27,431 nucleotides of DNA from Crickella sp963642455 (GTDB lineage: Bacteria > Bacillota > Clostridia > Peptostreptococcales > Anaerovoracaceae). Positions 16,552 through 24,599 of the stretch are shown one piece after another. Below the pieces are notes generated by a model. That model did not search any database. It had not been told where the DNA came from and saw only the letters and a program-made list of their open reading frames with translations. Both the position numbers and the translations under genes were made by a program. Each line of letters opens with the position of its first letter. The stretch's first letter is position 1. The stretch covers positions 1 through 27,431 of the forward strand of contig CAVIGM010000021.1 of assembly GCA_963642455.1 (NCBI GenBank), in the 5' to 3' direction.

Positions 16552-17356
16552 GAGAAAATTGGCGACGCCATTCATAATATGGATAGTTATAGGAACGGTC
16601 GTTCCTATTCTTTCGATATTCTATTATGGCTTCACAAATAGGGAAGGCGATTTCACATTTGCAAATATTACTGCGATGTTCGAACATGACCATCTGCAGG
16701 CACTTTGCTTGTCTCTCCTTCTCGCGCTCGCAAGCACCCTGATTTGTCTTATCATTGCTTTTCCAATGGCTATGATTCTAAGAGTTAGCAAATTCGGCAA
16801 GCAGGGCTTTCTGATTTTCGTATTCATTCTGCCTATGTGGATGAATTTCCTCCTTAGGACAATGGCATGGCAGGTGCTGCTCGAAAGGCAGGGCGTGCTT
16901 AACAGCATCTTTGCGGCGATGGGCCTTCAAAGGCTTGAAATGATGAACACTCCGGGTGCTATCATTCTCGGTATGGTATACGATTTCCTGCCTTTTATGA
17001 TACTCCCTATATATAATGTGGTATCCAAGATTGATTCGCATCTCATAGAGGCGGCTTATGACCTTGGAGCAAGCAAGGCTAAGGTATATACCAAGATTAT
17101 TCTTCCACTTTCGGTTCCGGGAATCGTGAGCGGAATTACCATGGTATTTATCCCAGCACTTACTACCTTCGTTATCTCAAATATGCTCGGCGGCGGCAAA
17201 ATCAACCTTATCGGCAATATCATCGAACAGGAATTTACGATTAACTCGAACTGGTATCTCGGCTCGGGACTTTCGATTGTTATGATGGTATTTATCATCC
17301 TAAGCATGCTGCTTCTGAATAGATTCGACAAAACAGGAGGGAGGAACTTGCTATAA
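16535..17356 (+). CDS. potB: Spermidine/putrescine ABC transporter permease
   Basis: Integral membrane subunit with about six hydrophobic segments in 273 residues, beginning with TPFIIWIVIGTVVPILSIFY. The EAA-type loop EAAYDLGASKAKVYTKIILPLSVPG (about residues 173-197), which contacts the ATPase, is clear. The start is uncertain: the TTG at 16535 (GGAGG 12 bases upstream) overlaps potA by 17 bases, and a nearby TTG at 16541 is possible. It is translationally coupled to potA and potC. Confidence 0.9.
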   Translation: MNLTSRRKLATPFIIWIVIGTVVPILSIFYYGFTNREGDFTFANITAMFEHDHLQALCLSLLLALASTLICLIIAFPMAMILRVSKFGKQGFLIFVFILPMWMNFLLRTMAWQVLLERQGVLNSIFAAMGLQRLEMMNTPGAIILGMVYDFLPFMILPIYNVVSKIDSHLIEAAYDLGASKAKVYTKIILPLSVPGIVSGITMVFIPALTTFVISNMLGGGKINLIGNIIEQEFTINSNWYLGSGLSIVMMVFIILSMLLLNRFDKTGGRNLL

Positions 17357-18138
17357 TGAAGAAAACTCTTGGAAGTATTTATATAATAATAGTAATGGCG
17401 TTTCTCTACCTGCCAATCCTCGCTCTTGTTGTGCTTTCCTTCAACGAGGCGAAGTCGATGTCTGTCTTTACGGGCTTTTCTCTCAAATGGTATGAGGAAC
17501 TTTTCCGAAGCAAGATGATACTCGGTGCGGTTGTAAATACCTTTACAATCGGAATTCTGGCGGCAGTCTTTGCGACCATCATCGGCACCTTGGCTGTTGT
17601 CGGCCTCGATGTAATGAGAAAAAGAACTCAGAATATATTACTCGGCTTCAACAATATTCCTATGCTGAATGCAGATATTGTAACAGGAATCTCGCTTATG
17701 CTCTGCTTTCTGGTGCTGAATATTCCTAAGGGATATTTGACTATACTCTTTGCGCACATCACGTTCTGCATTCCTTATGTCGTTCTTTCGGTCAGACCGA
17801 GAATGAACAGAAATACCGACAGGCTGTACGAGGCGGCGCTCGACCTTGGCGCATCGAGAAGCTATGCTTTTCGCAAAATCGTCTTGCCTGAGCTCAAGCC
17901 CGGAATTATCACAGGCCTCCTCCTTTCTTTTACAATGTCAGTTGACGATTTTATCATCACATACTTCACAAGAGGGGCAGGCTACAATACGATTTCCACA
18001 ATCATTTACAGCCAAGTCAAGGTTGGAATCAGACCTTCGCTGTTTGCGCTTTCGACCATAATATTCGTTGTTGCCTTTGTTGCGCTTGTCATTATTAACA
18101 GGCAGTCGGATAAGCAGGGGGTGAAGATAGAATTATGA
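17356..18138 (+). CDS. potC: Spermidine/putrescine ABC transporter permease
   Basis: Second transmembrane subunit of the polyamine importer, with 260 residues and about six hydrophobic segments starting SIYIIIVMAFLYLPILALVV. The ATPase-contact loop reads EAALDLGASRSYAFRKIVLPELKPG. The ATG shares one base with the potB stop (TAATG) and has AGGAGGGAGG upstream. It overlaps potD by 4 bases (ATGA). Confidence 0.93.
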   Translation: MKKTLGSIYIIIVMAFLYLPILALVVLSFNEAKSMSVFTGFSLKWYEELFRSKMILGAVVNTFTIGILAAVFATIIGTLAVVGLDVMRKRTQNILLGFNNIPMLNADIVTGISLMLCFLVLNIPKGYLTILFAHITFCIPYVVLSVRPRMNRNTDRLYEAALDLGASRSYAFRKIVLPELKPGIITGLLLSFTMSVDDFIITYFTRGAGYNTISTIIYSQVKVGIRPSLFALSTIIFVVAFVALVIINRQSDKQGVKIEL

Positions 18139-19196
18139 TAAAGAAAATTCTTTCGTTTGCATTGGTTCTTGCTCTTGCGATAGGGGCGGCTCTCACGATG
18201 ACGTCCTGCAGAAGCGGGGAAAACGGTGAGGTCTATGTATACTGCTACGGCGATTATTTCGACCCAATGATTATCGAGCAGTTCGAAGAGGAGACCGGCA
18301 TCGGAGTAATCCTTGATACTTACGACACAGCAGAGGAACTTTATACGGTACTCAGCAACAGCAATTCGACCTACGATTGCATCTGCACTTCCGATTATAT
18401 GATAGGCAAAATGATCGAGGAGGGCATGCTCGCAGAATTAAATTATGACAATATTCCCGCTATCAGAAATATAGACGAGAAGTATCTGAAGATGGCTGAG
18501 GCCTTCGACCCGGGCAACAAATACAGCGTGCCTCACGCAGTCGGAACCTCTGGCATTATCTATAACACCAAAATGGTCGGAGATACGGTAATCGATTCTT
18601 GGGATGATCTCTGGGATGAGAAATTCGAAGGGCAGATAGTAATGCCTAACAGCGTAAGAGATGCCTTTATGATTTCTCTTATTCGAAACGGCAATTCGCT
18701 TAATTCAACAGATGAGGGCGAGATTAAGGCAGCTGCAGATGAGCTTATCAAGCAGAAGCCTCTTGTCTACAGATATGCAAATGATGCCGCAAGAGACCTG
18801 CTTGCCGACGGCTCTGCCGCAATAGGCGTTGTATGGAACGGCGAATATATGTATACCAAGGATTTGAATGATGATGTTGAATTTATAATTCCTGAGGAAG
18901 GAACAGAATTCTTCGTTGATTCTTGGGCTATCACAAAGGATGCGGCTAATAAGGAGCTTGCCGAGAAGTGGATCAATTTCCTGTGCAAGGCGAAGATAGC
19001 GGCAATCAATTTCGAATATCTGCATTATACAATTCCAAATAAGGCTGCCTATGAGCTGATAGGCGATGAATATCTTGAGAACGAGGCTATCTATCCAAGT
19101 GAGGAGACTCTCTCGAAATGCACCTCGCTTCAGACTATGGATTCGGAGGTCATGGATATTTATAGCAAATACTGGAAGAAGGTAAAGGCGCAATAA
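18135..19196 (+). CDS. potD: Spermidine/putrescine-binding lipoprotein
   Basis: Extracytoplasmic substrate-binding protein of the potABCD importer, with 353 residues. A signal peptide ends in the lipobox MTSC with lipid-attached Cys25, as expected for a Gram-positive receptor. The mature part starts VYVYCYGDYFDPMIIEQFEEETG, typical of PotD/PotF proteins. An acidic YDCICTSDYM segment and the C-terminal domain KEGA-like region fit the periplasmic-binding fold. Spermidine versus putrescine preference cannot be decided. The start overlaps potC by 4 bases, and the gene is followed by a hairpin terminator. Confidence 0.93.
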   Translation: MIKKILSFALVLALAIGAALTMTSCRSGENGEVYVYCYGDYFDPMIIEQFEEETGIGVILDTYDTAEELYTVLSNSNSTYDCICTSDYMIGKMIEEGMLAELNYDNIPAIRNIDEKYLKMAEAFDPGNKYSVPHAVGTSGIIYNTKMVGDTVIDSWDDLWDEKFEGQIVMPNSVRDAFMISLIRNGNSLNSTDEGEIKAAADELIKQKPLVYRYANDAARDLLADGSAAIGVVWNGEYMYTKDLNDDVEFIIPEEGTEFFVDSWAITKDAANKELAEKWINFLCKAKIAAINFEYLHYTIPNKAAYELIGDEYLENEAIYPSEETLSKCTSLQTMDSEVMDIYSKYWKKVKAQ

Positions 19197-19255
19197 GGCT
19201 TTCCGACAAAGGCTCTTCAAGAAGCAGTTGCCGCGCGAAGTGTCAGTAAGAGGAA

Positions 19256-19295
19256 GAGGACCTGCAATTTGCAGGTCCTCGTTTAATTTGTTTGA
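19256..19295 (+). terminator. Terminator of the potABCD operon
   Basis: A perfect 10-bp GC-rich stem GAGGACCTGC/GCAGGTCCTC (19256-19265 with 19271-19280) has a 5-base loop AATTT and a T-rich tail GTTTAATTTGTTTG. It lies between potD and the convergent prdF, and may partly stop prdF transcripts as well. Confidence 0.85.
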
Positions 19296-19321
19296 ATTGA
19301 TTCGACTTCTGACTTAGAAGA

Positions 19322-20386
19322 CTACATGTAGAATCCCTTTGTCATCTTGTCATCATCATCCATGAACCATGTTGCCTCACCGCAGAGGTAAGCAGCACCA
19401 GTAACCTGTGGAATGATAGCATCGTAGTCGCCAACCTTAGCTGTATCAGCGATATGTCCGATGAACTTTGTTCCGATGAATGACTCATATACGAAGCTCT
19501 CTCCAACGCCGAGCTCTCCGAGCTTGTAGAGGAGGGACATCTTAGCTGATGTACCTGTTCCGCAAGGTGATCTGTCAAGCTGTGGAGCTTCTGGCTCGCC
19601 GAAGATTACGAGGTTCCTAAGAGCGAACTTAGCATCTGGGCAAGTAGCCTTAGGATCGATGTCTGTTGTGCAGTAGTTCTCTACGAGGTCAAGAGTTGTG
19701 ATGTCGAGCTCTGGGTGCTGAATCTCAACTGTCTCATTAACAGTCTTGAGCATGTAGCTTGAGAACTCTGTGAGGAACTTAGCTGTATCCTGGCCAACCT
19801 TGATTCCGAAGTTCTTCTCTGTATCAACAAGAGCGAAGAATGATCCACCGAAGCAGATATCATATACAACCTTCTTGCCCTGATACTCGATCTCAAGATC
19901 CTTCTTGTATACGAATGCAGGAACGTTAGTCAGAGTTACGCCTGTAACCTTGCCATCCTTGCACTGTGCAACTGTTCTGATGATTCCAGCAGGTGCCTCA
20001 AGAATAACCTCTGTCTCAGGCTCTTTCATCTCCATGAGTCCGCCCTCGAGGATAGCTGTAACAGCTCCGATTGTGCAGTGTCCGCACATGTTCAGATAGC
20101 CACCACCATCAAGGAAGAAAATTCCGAATGCAGCCTCTTTGTTAACTGGCTCGCAAAGGAAAGCACCGAACATATCGTGGTGTCCACGAGGCTCCCACAT
20201 AAGAGCTGTTCTGAGGTGATCATAATGCTCCTCAAGATAATGCTTCTTCTCAATCATTGTGTTGCCTGGAACATCTGGGCAGTCAAGACATACTCTTACG
20301 TATTCGCCTTCTGTATGAGCCTCAATAGTTCTGAGCAGTGTTGGATTGTACTTGCTATAATCGATCTTAGCAACTAAATCTTTCAT
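19322..20386 (-). CDS. prdF: Proline racemase
   Basis: PLP-independent interconversion of L- and D-proline, supplying D-proline to the reductase. The 354 residues carry both catalytic cysteines: Cys101 in MCGHCTIG and Cys275 in DRSPCGTGTS. Having Cys at both positions supports true racemase activity. The ATG at 20386 follows AAAAGGAGGT, a near-perfect ribosome site. It is transcribed away from prdC across a shared 284-base regulatory region, and its codons share the highly expressed look of the prd genes. Hydroxyproline epimerase is the main alternative, but the prd context favours proline. Confidence 0.94.
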   Translation of the reverse strand: MKDLVAKIDYSKYNPTLLRTIEAHTEGEYVRVCLDCPDVPGNTMIEKKHYLEEHYDHLRTALMWEPRGHHDMFGAFLCEPVNKEAAFGIFFLDGGGYLNMCGHCTIGAVTAILEGGLMEMKEPETEVILEAPAGIIRTVAQCKDGKVTGVTLTNVPAFVYKKDLEIEYQGKKVVYDICFGGSFFALVDTEKNFGIKVGQDTAKFLTEFSSYMLKTVNETVEIQHPELDITTLDLVENYCTTDIDPKATCPDAKFALRNLVIFGEPEAPQLDRSPCGTGTSAKMSLLYKLGELGVGESFVYESFIGTKFIGHIADTAKVGDYDAIIPQVTGAAYLCGEATWFMDDDDKMTKGFYM

Positions 20387-20436
20387 AGGTAATTACCTCC
20401 TTTTATTATTGAAAAAAACTATTTTCGATGATTAAA

Positions 20437-20473
20437 CTTAATAAAAAACATTAAGCTTTGCTTCGCTAAGTTT
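20437..20473 (-). other. Nested inverted repeats in the prdF leader
   Basis: CTTAAT (20437-20442) pairs with ATTAAG (20450-20455) around AAAAAAC. AAACTTA (20434-20440) can alternatively pair with TAAGTTT (20467-20473). The two overlap, so only one can form at a time. They lie between the putative -10 and the start of prdF. Confidence 0.4.
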
Positions 20474-20497
20474 ATATCAGTGATTATTTTTTGTCAA
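20471..20497 (-). promoter_or_regulatory. Candidate prdF promoter
   Basis: On the minus strand, a consensus TTGACA (20492-20497) is followed by TATAAA (20471-20476; spacing 15) or TAAACT (20469-20474; spacing 17). It is about 85 bases upstream of the prdF start. Confidence 0.55.
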
Positions 20498-20563
20498 TTA
20501 TTTAGAAGCGAGAAACAGCCTATGTTTTTTTTTAAGCCACGGCGAAAACAAACTACCTTTATA

Positions 20564-20592
20564 TTGAAACAAAATTGCCAAAGTGCTATACT
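20564..20592 (+). promoter_or_regulatory. Promoter of the prdC-prdA-prdB operon
   Basis: TTGAAA (20564-20569), a 17-base spacer and TATACT (20587-20592) make a strong sigma-A promoter. It gives a leader of about 70 bases before prdC. No sigma-54 -24/-12 sequence was found here. Confidence 0.75.
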
Positions 20593-20606
20593 CAGCATAG
20601 GAATCT

Positions 20607-20620
20607 GGGCAAATATGCCC
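20607..20620 (+). promoter_or_regulatory. GGGCA-N4-TGCCC inverted repeat just after the prdC transcription start
   Basis: GGGCA (20607-20611) and TGCCC (20616-20620) surround AATA about 8 bases downstream of the expected start point. It could be an operator or a small 5' hairpin; the ligand is unknown. Confidence 0.45.
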
Positions 20621-20670
20621 CAATATTTTATCTATAAATTTTATCAATAATAATTAAGGAGAAATGTGTC

Positions 20671-22014
20671 ATGGAAAAAATTCAGATGCTACTTAAACAG
20701 GGTGCAGTAGGCAAGCCTTGTGCACCTATCGTTAAGCAGGGTGACAAGGTTCTCAGAGGACAGCTCATCGCTACTCCTACAGGACTTGGTGCACCTGTTC
20801 ATTCAAGCGTATCCGGTGTTGTTGATTATGTTCTTGAGGACAGAATCATCATCGCACCAGACGAGAAGCAGACTGCTGACTACGTTAAGGTAGAGGGAGC
20901 AGACAACCTTGAGCTCATCACCAATGCAGGTGTTGTTGGACAGGGTGGAGCAGGATTCCCTACAGCTATCAAGATTAAGGCTGGCCTTGAGAATGGCTAT
21001 ATCCTTGTTAACGCATCTGAGTGTGAGCCAGGACTTGCTCATAACATTCAGCAGATTGATGAGGATCCAGAAGCTCTTATCAGAGGTATCAAATATGTTG
21101 CTGAGATCGCAGGCGCTACTAAGGGCATCATCGCTATTAAGAAGAAGCATAAGGCTGTTATCGAGAAGCTTGATGAGCTTCTGAAGGACGAGCCAATGGT
21201 AGAGAGACATCTTTTACCAGACATCTATCCAATGGGAGAAGAAAGAGCTGTAGTAAGAGAGTGCCTCGGCATCGAGCTCGAGCCAACACAGCTTCCATCA
21301 GCTGCTAACTCAGTAGTAATCAATTCAGAGACAGTATATTCATGCGTTAAGGCTATCGAGGACAAGAAGCCTCTTATCGACAAGAACGTTACAGTAAGAG
21401 GTAAGCTCGTAGGCGGAAGCGATGCACATGTATTCATGGACGTTCCTGTAGGAACATCAGTAGCTACTCTCATCGAGAAGGCTGGCGGAATTGACGGCGA
21501 CTTCGGCGAGATTATCATGGGCGGAGCTTTCACAGGAAGCGCAACAACACTTAGCGCACCTATCACAAAGGCAACAGGCGCAATTCTTGTATCAAATCCT
21601 TTCGAGGATCTTACAGGACATAAGATGGGAATCCTCGTTTGTGCATGCGGCGGCAACCTCACAAGAATGATGGATATCGCAGGCAAGTACAAGGGCGAGG
21701 TAACTCACATTTGCTACTGCAAGCAGGCACAGCTCCAGAAGAATGGCTCAAGAAAGTGCGAGCGTCCAGGTAACTGCCCAGGACAGGTTAAGAACAACCT
21801 CGACTTCAAGAAGGCAGAATGCGAATACATTCTTATCGGTAACTGCTCAGACTGCTCGAATACAGTAATGGCTTCAGGCCCTAAGATGGGACTTAAGGTT
21901 CTTCACCAGACAGACCATGTTATGGATGCAGTAGGACATGACAGATACAGAGAGCTCACAGTTTCAAAGGCTGTTGACCAGGATCTCAACGTTGCAGATA
22001 ACGTAGAGGTTTAG
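20671..22014 (+). CDS. prdC: Proline reductase-associated electron transfer protein (RnfC-like)
   Basis: The probable electron donor to D-proline reductase, possibly linking it to NADH or the Rnf complex. The 447 residues start with an RnfC-type barrel-sandwich (KPCAPIVKQGDKVLRGQLIA), followed by VGQGGAGFPT (residues 89-98), the nucleotide/flavin-site motif of RnfC/NuoF, then an SLBB-like part. The C-terminus is cysteine-rich (Cys324, 326, 348, 350, 363, 369, 384, 392, 395) with CACGGN and GNCSDC, but lacks the classic pair of ferredoxin CxxCxxCxxxC motifs. The frame has no internal UGA, so this copy is not a selenoprotein. AAGGAG at 20656-20661 supports the start. It is the first plus-strand gene of the prd locus. 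Confidence 0.88.
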   Translation: MEKIQMLLKQGAVGKPCAPIVKQGDKVLRGQLIATPTGLGAPVHSSVSGVVDYVLEDRIIIAPDEKQTADYVKVEGADNLELITNAGVVGQGGAGFPTAIKIKAGLENGYILVNASECEPGLAHNIQQIDEDPEALIRGIKYVAEIAGATKGIIAIKKKHKAVIEKLDELLKDEPMVERHLLPDIYPMGEERAVVRECLGIELEPTQLPSAANSVVINSETVYSCVKAIEDKKPLIDKNVTVRGKLVGGSDAHVFMDVPVGTSVATLIEKAGGIDGDFGEIIMGGAFTGSATTLSAPITKATGAILVSNPFEDLTGHKMGILVCACGGNLTRMMDIAGKYKGEVTHICYCKQAQLQKNGSRKCERPGNCPGQVKNNLDFKKAECEYILIGNCSDCSNTVMASGPKMGLKVLHQTDHVMDAVGHDRYRELTVSKAVDQDLNVADNVEV

Positions 22015-22027
22015 TAGAGGCTTAGAG

Positions 22028-22050
22028 ACTTAATAGTATACATATTAAGT
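22028..22050 (+). other. Hairpin after prdC
   Basis: ACTTAATA (22028-22035) pairs perfectly with TATTAAGT (22043-22050) around GTATACA. There is no T-run, so it is not a typical terminator. It may stabilise the prdC 3' end. Confidence 0.5.
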
Positions 22051-22071
22051 ATACACATGACAGTATATTAC

Positions 22072-22167
22072 CTATGTGTTAATCCTATGAGGCATAGCCA
22101 AATAGGATTAGCACATGGAATATAAATAATTCTATATATCCCATGCAAATGTATGAGACATATAGAA
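22072..22167 (+). promoter_or_regulatory. Structured leader, copy 1 (before the stand-alone PrdA N-domain gene)
   Basis: A long hairpin pairs 22072-22088 with 22102-22118 (17 bp, two G-U). It is capped by a purine internal loop and GGC-ATA-GCC (22091-22099). It is followed by an AT-rich hairpin TTCTATAT/ATATAGAA (22130-22137 with 22160-22167) enclosing CATGC/GTATG. The second ends just before the AGAGGAGG ribosome site. The element recurs before prdA. Confidence 0.65.
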
Positions 22168-22191
22168 CTTATAAGAGGAGGAAGAATAGAT

Positions 22192-22614
22192 ATGTCAATT
22201 ACAGCAGAAACAGCTAAACAACATGCTAACGATCCAGCAGTATTATGCTGCAGAGCAGAAGAGGGTACAGTTCTTGCACCTGCAAACTTCGAAGATCCTG
22301 GCTTGTTCCCAGATCTTGTAGATTCCGGATTACTGAATCTTGACGGAGCACTGACTCTTGGACAGGTTCTTAACGGAAGCAAGCTGACAAAGACAGTTGA
22401 TTCTTTGACACCTATCACACCAGACATCGTTGACAAATACGATGAGGTTGGCGGTGCAGAGGAGTCTGAAGAAGAGGCTTCAGCAGAAGAGGCTGCAGCT
22501 CCAGTAGCAGCAGTAGCTTCAACAGCTACAGTAACAGGAACAATTAAGCTCAGTATCGAAGAAGGAAAGAACATCTACATCGAGTTCCCAGCAGGACTCG
22601 CAGATGTTAAATAA
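22192..22614 (+). CDS. Stand-alone PrdA N-terminal domain paralogue
   Basis: A 140-residue protein matching only the start of PrdA. Its first 89 residues differ from PrdA at just three positions (24, 27, 29) and keep the adjacent Cys19-Cys20 in VLCCRAE. An acidic, alanine-rich linker (about 90-115) follows, then a short module GTIKLSIEEGKNIYIEFPAG, where it ends. It lacks the PrdD-like part and the Thr-Cys pyruvoyl site, so it cannot be a reductase by itself. The ATG at 22192 follows AGAGGAGGA. The stop is a clean TAA with no remnant of downstream prdA, so it looks like an intact gene rather than a broken copy. Role unknown; possibly an assembly partner, a scaffold or an extra subunit. Confidence 0.85.
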   Translation: MSITAETAKQHANDPAVLCCRAEEGTVLAPANFEDPGLFPDLVDSGLLNLDGALTLGQVLNGSKLTKTVDSLTPITPDIVDKYDEVGGAEESEEEASAEEAAAPVAAVASTATVTGTIKLSIEEGKNIYIEFPAGLADVK

Positions 22615-22646
22615 GTAGCATAGACGTTTAGTATCTTTTTATCTAG

Positions 22647-22725
22647 GTGTTAATTTCGTGGAACGGTGCCCGATAACCGAATCCATGAAGTATTAATACA
22701 TTAATAGCTCATGCATATGCATGAG
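22647..22725 (+). promoter_or_regulatory. Structured leader, copy 2 (before prdA)
   Basis: GTGTTAAT (22647-22654) pairs with ATTAATAC (22692-22699). A two-base bulge follows, then TTCGTGGA (22655-22662) pairs with TCCATGAA (22682-22689), capped by CGGT/ACCG (22664-22667 with 22676-22679). A perfect 18-base palindrome CTCATGCATATGCATGAG (22708-22725) follows, then the ribosome site. The architecture matches copy 1 although the stem bases differ. Confidence 0.65.
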
Positions 22726-22758
22726 TCATCTAGAACTTTTTTAAGGAGGAAGATCGAT

Positions 22759-24594
22759 ATGTCAATTACAGCTGAAACAGCTAAACAACATGCGAACGAT
22801 CCAGCAGTATTATGCTGCAGAGCAGAAGCAGGTACTGAACTGACACCTGCAAACTTCGAAGATCCGGGCTTGTTTCCTGATCTTGTAGATTCAGGATTGC
22901 TGAATCTTGACGGAGCGCTGACACTTGGACAGGTTCTTAATGGAAGCAAACTGACAAAGACAGTTGATTCTCTGACACCTATCACACCAGATATCGTTGA
23001 TAAATACGATGAGGTTGGCGGTGCAGCAGAGGAAGAGGCTCCTGTAGAAGATGCAGCAGCTCCAGCAGCAGTTCCAACAGCTGCAAAGGCAGCAGGAACA
23101 ATCAAGCTCCATATCGGAGAAGGAAAGAACATCGACATCGAGCTCCCAGCAGGACTTGGTGGCGGCGTAGCAACTACCGCTGCAGCAGCAGTAGTAGAAG
23201 GTGCAGCAGCTCCAGCAGCAGCACTCGGAGAAGAGAAGGTTGTTAGAGAGCTCACAAGAAAGCACTACAAGATCACTGAGGTTAAGAGAGGACCTGAGAC
23301 AAAGTTCGAAGGATCAGTTCTTTACATCAGAGAGGGCATCGAGGCTGAGGCTGTTGAGTCCCAGAAGCTCGTAACAGACCTCAAGATCGAAGTTATTACA
23401 CCTGATAAGTATCATACTTATTCTGAGACAGTAATGGATATTCAGCCAATCGCTTGCAAGGAAGCAGATTGTGAACTTGGTTCAGGATTCACAAGAGTTC
23501 TTGACGGCGTTGTAACAGTAGTTACAGGAACAACTGAAGAAGGCGTTCAGATTGCTGAATTCGGTTCATCAGAGGGTTACCTCGACGAGAACATGATGTG
23601 GGGTCGTCCAGGTGCAGTTGATAAGGGTGAGACCATGATTAAGTACCAGGTAACAATCCTGAACGGAAAGAACATGGAGAGACCAGGACCTATCGCTGCT
23701 CACTCTGCAGTAGACTACATCACAGCTGAGATCAGAGAAGCTATGAAGAAGGATCTTCCAGATGAGCCTGATGATGTACAGGTACTCAGACAGATCAGAA
23801 GACCTGGAAAGAAGAAGATCGTAATCGTTAAGGAAATCATGGGCCAGGGCGCTATGCATGATAACTTCCTTTTCCCTAAGGAGCCAGTAGGTGTACTTGG
23901 TGCTAGACCTAACGTAGACCTTGGTAACGTTCCAGTTTGCGCTTCCCCACTGGAAGTAATGGACGGATGTATCCATGCTCTTACTTGCATCGGACCTGCA
24001 TCAAAGGAAATGTCAAGACATTACTGGAGAGAGCCACTGGTACTTGGAGCAATCCATGACGAGGAAGTTGACCTTGTAGGTGTTGTATTTGTTGGTTCAC
24101 CTCAGGCTAATGGTGACAAGTTCTACGTATCCAGCAGAGTTGGACAGACAGTAGAAATGATGGACGTTGACGGCGCATTCGTTACAACAGAAGGCTTCGG
24201 AAACAACCACGTTGACTTTGTAACTCACATCGAGAACATTGGTAAGAGAGGAATTCCAGTAGTTGGATTCTCATTCTGCGCTGTACAGGGTGCTCTCGTA
24301 GTTGGTAACAAGTACTGCGATGCTATGATAGACAACAACAAGTCAATGTCTGGTATCGAGAATGAGGTTCTTGCTTGCAATACTCTTTGCGAAGAGGATG
24401 CAATCAGAGGTCTTGCTCTTCTGAAGGCTAAGATCGCTGGCGAGCCAATCAAGGCAGCTGAGAGAAAGTTCAATGTAAACGTTAAGAATAACAACGTTGA
24501 GCTGATCGAGAAGGCTATTGGCAAGAGCATCGAACTTGTTGACAATGAGCAGGCACTGCCAATGTCAGAGAAGAGAAAGGCTAAGTACGACTAA
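22759..24594 (+). CDS. prdA: D-proline reductase proprotein PrdA
   Basis: Proprotein of the pyruvoyl-containing subunits of D-proline reductase, which cleaves D-proline to 5-aminovalerate in Stickland fermentation. The 611 residues comprise an N-domain (1-89, Cys19-Cys20), two alanine-rich linkers with a short beta module between them, and a PrdD-like large part (about 165-409) with EFGSSEG and VIVKEIMGQGA. The self-cleavage site is ALT/CIGPASKE, where Cys410 becomes the pyruvoyl group, followed by a PrdE-like small part. The ATG at 22759 follows AAGGAGGA; the frame is open upstream to 22711, but the homologous start is 22759. It works with PrdB. Ala/Pro linkers and strongly biased codons suggest high expression. 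Confidence 0.96.
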   Translation: MSITAETAKQHANDPAVLCCRAEAGTELTPANFEDPGLFPDLVDSGLLNLDGALTLGQVLNGSKLTKTVDSLTPITPDIVDKYDEVGGAAEEEAPVEDAAAPAAVPTAAKAAGTIKLHIGEGKNIDIELPAGLGGGVATTAAAAVVEGAAAPAAALGEEKVVRELTRKHYKITEVKRGPETKFEGSVLYIREGIEAEAVESQKLVTDLKIEVITPDKYHTYSETVMDIQPIACKEADCELGSGFTRVLDGVVTVVTGTTEEGVQIAEFGSSEGYLDENMMWGRPGAVDKGETMIKYQVTILNGKNMERPGPIAAHSAVDYITAEIREAMKKDLPDEPDDVQVLRQIRRPGKKKIVIVKEIMGQGAMHDNFLFPKEPVGVLGARPNVDLGNVPVCASPLEVMDGCIHALTCIGPASKEMSRHYWREPLVLGAIHDEEVDLVGVVFVGSPQANGDKFYVSSRVGQTVEMMDVDGAFVTTEGFGNNHVDFVTHIENIGKRGIPVVGFSFCAVQGALVVGNKYCDAMIDNNKSMSGIENEVLACNTLCEEDAIRGLALLKAKIAGEPIKAAERKFNVNVKNNNVELIEKAIGKSIELVDNEQALPMSEKRKAKYD

Positions 24595-24599
24595 TCATT

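Noticed and set aside
20520..20670. Sigma-54 (-24/-12) promoter upstream of prdC
   Set aside because: No GG-N10-GC pair with acceptable flanks was found; a sigma-A promoter with ideal spacing is present.
22028..22050. Intrinsic terminator after prdC
   Set aside because: The hairpin is AT-rich and not followed by a T-run.
22192..22614. The short PrdA-like gene as a pseudogene fragment
   Set aside because: It has a strong ribosome site, an open frame, conserved residues and a clean stop at a module boundary, with no decayed remainder of prdA after it.
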